This document shows positions 56,301-64,000 of a DNA stretch of 64,000 bases, in pieces. Both the position numbers and the translations under genes were made by a program. The notes under the pieces were generated by a model, which had not been told where the DNA came from, did not search any database, and was given only the letters and a program-made list of their open reading frames with translations. Origin of the DNA: Pictodentalium vernedei (lineage: Eukaryota > Mollusca > Scaphopoda > Dentaliida > Dentaliidae); assembly GCA_031216915.1 (NCBI GenBank), contig CM062297.1, positions 529,998,971 to 530,062,970 on the forward strand. The letters are read 5' to 3'. The stretch's first letter is position 1; the number at the start of each line of letters is the position of its first letter.

Positions 56301-57411
56301 GAAACAATACGTCGATTACGGGATGAAATTAGTTGACATACATCGCATCGTTCGATTCAACGAAGAGCCTTGGATGAAAAAATACATCGATCTCAACATG
56401 AATCTCAGAATTCGAGCCGAGAACGATTTCAAAAAAGATTTCTTCAAACTCATAAACAACTGCGTGTATGGTAAATCGATGGAAAACATCAGGAAAAAAA
56501 CCGACGTTCGACTCATCACGTCTGAGAAAAGAGCTAAAGAATTAGTGGTGAAACCGAATTACAAACACTGAACCATATTCAACGAAAATCTAGTGGCCAT
56601 TCACATGCAAAAGACACACCTGAAGTTCGACAAACCGTATTATCTCGGACCGATCATCTTACATATCAGCAAGCGATTGATGTACGAGTTTCACTACGAT
56701 TACGTCAAATGAAAATTTGGTGATAAAGCCAAACTACTGTTCACCGGCATGGACAGTTTAGTTTATGAGATAGAGACGAAAGATGTCTACCGAGATATAT
56801 CTCCGGATGTGGCCGCGTGGTTCGACATGAGCAATTATCCCGTCGATCACCCGTCCAACATTCAATTGAACGACAACAAGAAGGTGTTAGGTAAATTTAA
56901 GGACGAGAGCGGTGGTAAACAAATCCTCGAATTCGTGGGCTTGAGACCTAAACTGTATGCTTATCATCTAGAAGATGAAGAGATCAAGAAGTGCAAAGGG
57001 GTCAAAGCGTGTGTGGTGAAGAAAAACATCTCTTTCCAAGAGTATAAAGATTGCCTGTTAGGAAGTGGTCCAGTGTATAAGACTATGAAATTGATTTGAA
57101 GCGAAAATCACGACTTGTATACCGAAATAGTCAACAAGATTTCGCTGACGGCTGATGATGATAAGAGATTCGTGTTAGACAATAAAATAAGCACTTTAGC
57201 ACTCGGACATTGGACTTTGGATCTAATTTTAGATGATAGGATTTCAGATATGATTGAGGATGATAGGATTCCAGATATGATTGAGGATGATAGGATTCCA
57301 GAAAATCAAAAGGAATTAGATGGATTCAAGATTATGGAAGTCGAGGAATTAGATGGATTCAAGATTATGGAAGTCGAGAGAGATAGTTTAAAAAGAAAAA
57401 TAAAACAATAA
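53392..57411 (+). pseudogene. POLB: Protein-primed DNA polymerase B of Polinton 2, multiply broken
   Basis: It starts at ATG 53392 (LNEKTVPQLNEICKLLKIP) and ends at TAA 57409-57411. YADFECFT is near 54820, FHNLSGYDSHLF near 55265-55300, YWDANNLYGWAM near 56030-56060 and NNCVYGKSMENI near 56455-56490. Motif C reads GMDS instead of DTDS (about 56745-56757), so a catalytic Asp is lost. Stops that replace CGA are at 53749, 54604, 55525, 56569 and 56710. The C-terminal tail has two small tandem expansions: ISDMIEDDR-type units and ELDGFKIMEVE twice. Confidence 0.9.
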
Positions 57412-57470
57412 CGTCATTTTAGTGAATTATAATAAAATAAATAAATTTAAAAAAAAAAATATATGCATTT

Positions 57471-57905
57471 ATGAATAAGAAAATAGAGATTTCCGTTGAA
57501 GGTGTCATCTTACCTAACGAACCCTTATCCAACATCGAGCTGTCGAATGCGGCAAAGGATTTGAAAATCAAAGATTTTCTAGGCGTGTTTTCCAGAGATG
57601 CCTTGCTGAAGAGAAGTCCTCGACAATCGGAATGCGGAATTTTAAATCTAGACGATTTCTCGAGTGAAGGCACTCACTGGGTGGCGTGGTTCAAGAACGG
57701 GAAGAAGAAGAATTATTATTTCGACAGCTACAGAATCTCACCGCCGAAAGAAATAAAGAACTATTTCAACAAATCGATGGTTCGTTACAACACGGAATGA
57801 GTGAAATCGCCAGATCAAGTGTTTTGCAGTCACCTATGTCTCTACGTTCCCAAGAGATGGTCTGAAGGAGATCGGTTTCAAGACATTCTCAATGATTTAC
57901 ATTAG
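57471..57905 (+). pseudogene. PRO: Adenain-like protease of Polinton 2, premature stop
   Basis: It is the same 144-codon length as the intact copy. TGA at 57798-57800 falls after YNTE, before the Gln/Cys catalytic segment. The catalytic Cys region itself reads DQVFCSHLCLYV, with Ser replacing Gly next to the Cys. THWVAWF and YYFDSY are kept. Confidence 0.88.
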
Positions 57906-58056
57906 AGAGAGATTTTTTTATAGTATATATAAAGGTAAAAAAATTATATAAAAAAATTTTAATCGAATAAAAACGAAAAATAAAAATAAGTGAAATAATT
58001 CATTTTTAATAAACTGCGTTTGAAATATATTTTTAAAACAAAAATCTCAAAACAAC

Positions 58057-59407
58057 ATGCCAGTCGATAAATTTGGTAGAAGTGACGACGAAAGTCAACC
58101 CATAAAGAAGAGGAAGACGCTCGAAGTCGGTGATGGTTAAGACGTTGCCAACTTGGACAAACGTTATGTTCGGAGATATGAACTTTGAGAGGAACCATTG
58201 AATATGAACGATAAGAAGCTCTACAATCTTCCCAAGCCAATAGATCTTGCAGATGCTGCGACTAAAAAATACGTCGACAGGGGGAACGCGGATTTCGAAC
58301 GAATCATGCTAGATAATTACGTGGATAAAGCCATGACCGACGATCTCGATCTGAAATCTAAACATTTGATGAACGTCACGAATCCCATAGATCCCACTGA
58401 TGCCGCGACCAAGAAATACGCTGACGACTCTCACGCGTGATTCAGCGAACATCTGAGAAATAGATACGTTCAGAAAATGATGCACTTGGAATTGAACGCC
58501 AATTCTAACAAGATAACGAACGTGGCCACTCCCACGAATCCCAAGGACGTGGCAACCAAACACTACGTAGATCTGGAACAGAGAAAGTCTGACAAACGAG
58601 AAATGAAATCGGATCTGAATGTCGGATTCAACAAGATATTGAATCTGTCGAAGGTCGAGGACACGGATGCGGACTCAACCGCAGTCAACAAGGGCTATGT
58701 AGATTCTGCTGTGATACGATCACAAGAATACATAGAATCGCAAGTGGATGATCTCTACCTGAACAAACAATCTGGCGGAACCATGGAGCGTCATATCAAC
58801 ATGAACGGTGAGAATTTATTCGGTCTCGATCACGATCCCAAATTCGATTCCAGCACAGTCAGCAGGAAGTACGTAGATGTCAACTCGGTCTGGAGAAAGT
58901 GCGACATCACGGAAGATAAACTACACATGGGCGGACACGCGCTCACGAATCTACCGGATCCCGTGAACATGACAGATGCCTGCACCCTGATTTCGGTGGT
59001 GGAAAGAGTCAAATATGCTAGACAATTGATCACTGTGTGGGCCAAAGAGGCCGGCACGTTAGAGGAGGGAAAACCGAGTGGTCTTTCGGAAATGGAGGTA
59101 GCAGATCGAAACATGGTCAGGTGGGATATCCCATGCCGTTGGGAGGTGAAATCATTCGAATGAGTCTGGCTTCCTCGGATTTGAATAACAGAGTGGTCTC
59201 AATCTCATGGTGAATGGAGTAGAGAGCGATAAGAAATACAGTGTTGAAAAGACTGAGAATCAACACGCAAATGTTAGCACATTCGGCACGCCTCTCAAAG
59301 TGAACGCCGGAGACAGGATTAATTTCGTTACGAAAACCAATAATCCTGAAGCCGTCACTTCCGTGGTGAGTCTACTGATCGAACTAGATCCTTTGAACAA
59401 ACAGTGA
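58057..59407 (+). pseudogene. Fibre-like repeat protein of Polinton 2, several breaks
   Basis: It starts MPVDKFGRSDDE at ATG 58057. TAA near 58138 and TGA at 58186-58188 (CGA in Polinton 1) break the N terminus, and a further TGA follows at 58438. From 58477 the frame is open through repeats of the DAATKKYVD type and across the point where Polinton 1 has the 65-bp duplication. That confirms the duplication is specific to copy 1. A shift near 59160-59200 separates the head (to 59407). Confidence 0.75.
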
Positions 59408-59462
59408 ACACGTGGAAATAATTAATTAAAAAAAATAATGTGTGATTATTAAAAACAAAAAA

Positions 59463-59515
59463 AAAAGTAATGAGATTTAGAAAGATGTTCAATCTCTCCA
59501 GATCTGATTACTTTT
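59463..59515. terminator. Conserved hairpin between fibre and capsid genes (Polinton 2)
   Basis: AAAAGTAATGAGATTTAGAA and TCTCCAGATCTGATTACTTTT are inverted with several mismatches, 56 bp past the fibre stop and 82 bp before the capsid stop. Confidence 0.7.
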
Positions 59516-59596
59516 ATTTTTTTTATTTTTATTTTTGTTTTTAATAATTACTCATTACTTTTTTTATTTGTTTTTAATTTTTTTCACACATGTCTC

Positions 59597-60863
59597 TCAT
59601 CGAATGATCGACATCTTATTTTCATCCGATTCGAATTGTAATTCTCTGTCCGACAGGACCAGAGCGAAGGCTTTGGTTTTTCTCGGCACGTTCCTATCGA
59701 ATTGCATCTTGATCTGAATGTCTAAGACGCTACTCTTGAGTCGTTCACTCTGTTTACTTACGTCAAATACGAACATGGGATACATCGACTTGTATTCACT
59801 GGGAGATATGTTAGGGTTGCTCATCAATTTGTCTGGACCGTGATACTTCTTTCTAAAATCAGCGGTGTCGCCGTACAGTCTGCAGAAATCGTTCTTGTTG
59901 AACGACGCGTTGTAATCATTTACTGGATATCTCGTGGCATTCAGAAACACTTGCATGTTTCTCAAATTGCAGTGATCGAACTGCGACGCATTCTTTTCCT
60001 GAGACCCATCCCTATCGGTCTGAAATGCAACCACGATGAAATGCGGTCTCTCAGAAGTGGATTTCACCATCATTCTCCAATCGAAGTGATTCGTGGAGAG
60101 TGGAATGCTAGCCGTGTCGCACTGTATCATTCTAAATCCCACGGGTAATTTACTCTTGGATTCTATGATCTTGTAGAGACGTGCTTTTTCCACGATCGAA
60201 GGCTCCACATGCGGAACGAACCATGATATCTTGTGTAGAGTTATCTTACCCGCATCGGTCGCGGGGAGTCTCACTATCCCGTCATCATTTCCCTTTCGAA
60301 TCAACGTCAGATTGTGTTTGAATCCATACATGATCTTGTTGTAATCGTCCGCAAATCCGAAGATGTGTTTCAAAGGTATCCTGAACGAAAACATTCCTTT
60401 AGGTCTGGACGTCTTGACGACGTAGTCGAATATTGCGGCGGTGCCGGCATTAGCAGGGCCGGCGGCGTCTTTCACCCACAAGTGATTAAGTCCTCTGGAT
60501 TTTGAAAAATCATCAGGATACGTCAAGAGTCCGAACATCGTGGTGGCCTAACCGGGATGAAACACAGATTCTATCTCTTGTCTGGATAGCATGTATTTTA
60601 TATTACTGAATAGTTGCATGATGCCATTATTGGCTAGAGTAACCGTCGGCATAGTCGCTCCCATCTTCCTTGGTGAGACGTCCCTGCACCACTATGTAAC
60701 TCTTGCTAGGATGGACAAATAGATCTTGAGTTTCGATGTTGATTCTTATCTCTCCCGCATTGTTCAAACTCGTTCCGGTTACCGGTTCGTATTCGTGAAC
60801 CTCATATTCTTGAATACTTTCATCTTTCACTATGCTTTGTGCTATATCTAGTATATTTGCCAT
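59597..60863 (-). pseudogene. MCP: Major capsid protein of Polinton 2, broken near the N terminus
   Basis: The start is at 60863 (ANILDIAQSIVKDESIQEYE). A frameshift near 60645 and TAG for CAG near 60549 break it. From 60538 to 59597 it is open for 313 codons and spans the site that is frameshifted in Polinton 1. The same family features are visible (IPLKHIFGFADDYNKIMYGF, FDHCNLRNMQVFLNATRYP). Confidence 0.88.
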
Positions 60864-61026
60864 TTTTGAAGGGTTTTTGTTTTTTGTTTATTAATTAGCT
60901 TGCTTTTTTTTTATCTAAAATAGTTTTAATTATTTTTTTATTATTATTTTTCTCTCCTATATATATATATATGTGTAAACAAGAAAATGTTAAAGAGAGT
61001 AAATAAAAAAAATTTTGTTTTCTTTA

Positions 61027-61918
61027 TCAAAACTTCGTCTTCTGCAATTGTTGTTCTTCTTTCCGATAATCTCTTCTCCATCCAAAGCTTCGATTTTGTA
61101 AGTCACCGGATTGGTGTGAAATATTTTGATTATCACGAAGATTTCCGAGGTCCATCAAGGAGTATAACCCTTTTTGAAGTGCTTCTTATAAGCGTAGATT
61201 CTCACTCGATCACCGACCATAAATTTTGGCGTTCTAGACTTCTTCCTGATCTTAGATCTCTCAGGATATAGATTCGCGTAGACCCGTTTTTCGTTTCGAG
61301 GATCGCTAGCTTCCGCGGGAGTCATCTTGATCGATCTGTGTCACGTGTTGTTGCAATCTTTGACCAGACCGTTCAGAGCATATATGTATTTCTTGGTCGA
61401 ATTCGCCGTGAAGTATCTATGCATCTTTTCCTTCATCGTTCGATTCCAACGTTCCACCAAGCTGGCTTTCTCTTCATTTTCGATCAAGTAGAGGTCGACT
61501 AATCGATGAACGTGCTTGTTGTAGAATTCCTTTCCCTTATCCACCCACAATTTATTCAGTTTTCGAGAAGATGAGTTGAACACGCTCTTCAGAGCCTCGG
61601 CGATGCAAGGTCCCGATTTATTCTTCAAAGCTCTGATCCAACCGTATTTGGAAAACATGTTGATGACCGTCAATAGATATTTGACACCCTTGTTCCATCT
61701 CGAAAACGATCTCATGTCGACCAAGTTGGCAGACCAAATATCATCCAAACCCTTCACGAACACCCTTCTCTTTCCAAATCTGCACACAATGGGTTTGTGT
61801 AACTCCTCAGCCAATTCGCTTGTCAATAATCGTTTCTTCTTCTTTTCAGATGCGCTTTTTTTTTTGAATGCCCCATCCGAATCGACGTTTTGCACCGATC
61901 AAATTGCCGACCAGCAAA
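61027..61918 (-). pseudogene. INT: Integrase of Polinton 2, broken near the C terminus
   Basis: The core 61895-61341 is open with WSANLVDM (Asp to Asn at the SAD position, leaving VDM), LWVDKGKEFYNKH and SLVERWNRTM. The C-terminal DNA-binding region (61271-61027) is separated by shifts near 61340 and 61160. The open frame extends upstream into the PLA2-like gene without an ATG. The Asp-to-Asn change affects the first catalytic position if alignment with copy 1 (WSADLVDM) is right. Confidence 0.85.
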
Positions 61919-62352
61919 CGTTCTATCTTCTCTCCCCTGGTCGGATTCGATATACCTCTCAATTTCACCAACATGTTTTTATCGCAGACATCATTGCGAG
62001 TCTTGGTGTCGGGATGTCCGGCGTAGCATAGATCGTGATCATAACGGCCGTGTCCACCCTATTCACATGATTGCTCCAAGATTTACGAGTTAGATCGGCA
62101 TTGAGTCTCTTGTTCAATTTCGTTCCAGGTCCCGTGAAACTGTGACCAGGCAGATGCATTTCGAAAGGTAGATTATTGATCATTTTATTCACGATGCCTT
62201 TACCTTTGCTCGCGTTCTTTTTTTTTGATGAATCGAGTCTTGATAGAACCACACACGTCGCAAATTCCGCGAAGCATCTGTCTGTCGTTTTTAGTTCATA
62301 CTTCTTGAGAATTACTCGTCTCGGTAACTCTCTTACACTTTACGCAATACAT
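61850..62352 (-). pseudogene. Phospholipase A2-like protein of Polinton 2, broken
   Basis: The start codon complement is at 62350-62352 (ATG TAT TGC, as in copy 1). The zinc-ribbon-like part is damaged. LPGHSFTGPGTKLNKRL is readable in 62252-61965. The frame shifts near 62035, just upstream of the His-Asp motif, whose codons are still present in the next frame, unlike in Polinton 1. Confidence 0.75.
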
Positions 62353-62459
62353 TTTTTGAGAATTATTTAAATTAATTTCGTTTTTATTTTATCTATAAAT
62401 TTAATATGTCTTTTTTTTAAAATTCTGTTCTTATTATATATATATATTTTTTTTTCAAT

Positions 62460-62587
62460 CGCTGCTCTTGAGTTCTATCATCTTACTGAATTCCTCCCTG
62501 GCCTCTTTCCTCCCCTTTTCCACGAGAGAATCCTTCATCTCTTCCTTGATGATCTGACGAGTCTTGATTCTCACAGCTTCTTTCATG
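62460..62587 (-). pseudogene. C-terminal remnant of the Polinton 2 membrane protein
   Basis: Only the helical tail (MKEAVRIKTRQIIKEEMKDS to MIELKSSD) remains. Upstream it joins the terminal repeat directly at 62588, so about 1 kb (the Cys/His gene and most of this gene) was deleted. Confidence 0.85.
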
Positions 62588-62703
62588 GACACTGGCCCAG
62601 AATCGGCAAACCACCTTTTTGATGCTGTCTTAGAATCGGCAAAGCGTTTTTTGCTCACATTCACCAACGATAGATTGAAGGTGTAATCCATGATGGGAAT
62701 GTC
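62588..62703. repeat. Remnant of the Polinton 2 right terminal repeat
   Basis: It is the inverse of 47367-47483. The inner edge begins in the middle of the terminal palindrome (one arm, GGCCCAGAATCGGC, retained). The outer edge stops at GGGAATGTCC, far short of the outer tip. Confidence 0.85.
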
Positions 62704-64000
62704 CAAAAAGGCTTTCTGCCGTATATCACCTGTTAATCTCATGTTCAGTCAAGGCTTTCTGCCGTATATCACCAAGCCAACGAGAGTAACCTGTCGTTCT
62801 GCTACTCTGATAGATCATATCTTCTCTAGTAATGTTTCACAAGCAGCATTACCTGGAACAGTCATATCTGACGTGTCAGATCATTTTGGTGTTTTCTATA
62901 TTGAGGAAAAACCCAAACCAAAAGATACACCACACTTTACACTAAAAAGAATAATAAATGCAGAAAGAATAGTGGAATTTAAAACACTTATCTCACAAAG
63001 TGATTTTAATCCTGTAATGCAGTCGAATTGTCCCAATGAGTCATATGAAACCTTTCTAAACATCTATATGGAAGCCTATGAAAGAGCATTCCCTCTCACA
63101 AACGTGTTAGCCAGAACAAAAAATTTATTAAAAAACAGCCATGGATGACAAGGGGGCTTGTAATATCCTCCAACAACAAAGAAAAATTCTACAAGAAAAA
63201 ACTCCAAGCTCCCACCGAAAGGAACTCAGAAAACTATAAAAACTACTGTAGAATCTTCAACAAGGTAAAAAAACAATGTAAAGCTACCTATTATAGAGAT
63301 ATCCTAAACGAAAACAAAAACAATATGCGAAGAACGTGGCAGATTTTAAACGAAGCCATCAATAAAGGAAAACCTGAAGCCAGATTACCATCGTTCTTCA
63401 TCCAGGACAACATCGAGTTAAGCGAGCCCCATGCCATCGCAGAAGAATTCAACAATTTCTTTATCAACATTGGAAAAAACACATCCGAACAGATTCAGAA
63501 AACTAATAAGTCCTACACAGATTACATGGACAACAATGTCTCCAATAATCTCTATTTAATACCCACAAATCCCACAGAAGTCAACCGAGTAGTAAATAAA
63601 ATGAAGCCAAAATTATCTAAAGACTGCGATGACATCACAACCTGTCTTCTTAAGCATACGATAACCGAAGTATTGGATCCTCTAACACATGTAATTAACA
63701 ACTCTTTCCTAAACGGCAAAGTACCAGACAGGATGAAGATCGCGAAGGTGATACCCATATTTAAAGCGGGTGACGAGCACAGCTTTACAAATTACAGACC
63801 TATTAGTATACTTCCGGTATTCTCAAAAGTAATGGAAAAACTCATGGAAGTGATGCTAGAGAGTTTCCTCAATAGGTTTAATATTTTATACCCTCACCAA
63901 TATGGGTTCCGAAAGCGACATAGTACTATTCATCCAGTTCTTCAGCTCCTTAAAAGCATTGCAATAGAAAACAATAAAGAAGAAAAAAACAGCACCTTAG
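62704..64000 (+). pseudogene. LINE endonuclease-RT fragment, runs off the window
   Basis: The endonuclease end (GFLPYITKPTRVTCRSATLI, then DHIF and SDVSDHFGVFYI) is open to 63148. RT fingers in the next frame follow (KVPDRMKIAKVIPIFKAGDE, FTNYRPISILPVFSKVMEKL, YPHQYGFRKRHSTIHPVLQL) and continue beyond 64000. This family differs from the LINE around Polinton 1. A 23-bp piece of it is duplicated at the Polinton junction (62708-62730 and 62751-62773). Confidence 0.85.

Larger units (their letters stand above)
47085..62703. mobile_element. Polinton 2 (opposite orientation), about 15.6 kb, decayed and truncated
   Basis: It has the same gene order as Polinton 1 in reverse, with noticeable divergence throughout. 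The left end is complete (AGTAGGT at 47085). At the right end only about 116 bp of terminal repeat remain (62588-62703), joined directly to the middle of the membrane-protein gene on one side and to a LINE on the other. The first gene of the integrase block is gone and two of the three accessory genes are absent. Disabling mutations differ from those in Polinton 1. Confidence 0.92.

Noticed and set aside
26636..62703. Assembly artefact (palindromic misjoin of one Polinton)
   Set aside because: The two copies differ throughout in substitutions, indels, gene number and flanks, which a misjoin of one molecule would not produce. Read-level checking was not possible.

Overview
The window is repeat-dense, AT-rich animal DNA. 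I find no host single-copy gene, tRNA or rRNA. Almost everything recognisable is a mobile element: several APE-type LINEs, three foldback elements, a hAT-like MITE and two decayed large DNA transposon/endogenous viruses of the Polinton (Maverick/adintovirus) type. LINEs with a 2A-like peptide, Polintons and foldback/MULE elements together suggest a metazoan, probably an aquatic invertebrate. The species cannot be named from this sequence. Many broken codons in the Polintons are CGA to TGA changes, which suggests a host with CpG methylation.

Layout. 195-3708: nearly complete LINE with a 2A-like motif. 4065-4838: hAT-like MITE. 5284-6865: a palindromic repeat split by a 5'-truncated LINE. 7141-11600: decayed Jockey-like LINE (gag with three CCHC knuckles, then APE-RT). 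11601-16142: three foldback elements in a row, each with inverted arms built from its own short tandem motif. Two have clear 9-bp target duplications, and the third carries the tail of a MULE transposase. 17446-22390: a nearly intact LINE of about 4.9 kb (esterase-type ORF1, APE-RT ORF2) inserted with a short target duplication into an older antisense copy of the same family (16648-17445 plus 22391-23064). 25106-26635 and 44749-45875: two parts of one LINE separated by Polinton 1. 45885-46895 and 62704-64000: further LINE relics, the last running off the window.

Polinton 1 (26636-44748) and Polinton 2 (47085-62703) lie in opposite orientation around a 2.3-kb spacer, so 26.6-62.7 kb is a very large imperfect inverted repeat. 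Both encode protein-primed DNA polymerase B, DDE integrase, a phospholipase A2-like protein, double-jelly-roll major capsid protein, penton-type minor capsid protein, packaging ATPase, adenain-like protease, a fibre-like repeat protein, small membrane-active virion proteins and a conserved protein that looks like DUF8207. The genes form four blocks. Reading from the integrase end these are: (1) zinc protein, membrane protein, PLA2, integrase and capsid; (2) opposite strand: PolB, protease and fibre; (3) an accessory gene, triplicated in Polinton 1 and single in Polinton 2; (4) opposite strand: DUF8207-like, small basic protein, ATPase, penton, membrane-active protein and a small acidic/basic protein. 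Blocks 2 and 3 diverge from a palindromic promoter. Blocks 1/2 and 3/4 converge on the same conserved hairpin in both elements.

Most Polinton genes are broken, at different places in the two copies, so both are fossils of elements that decayed independently. Protein identities rest on motifs and family resemblance read by eye; no database search was run.
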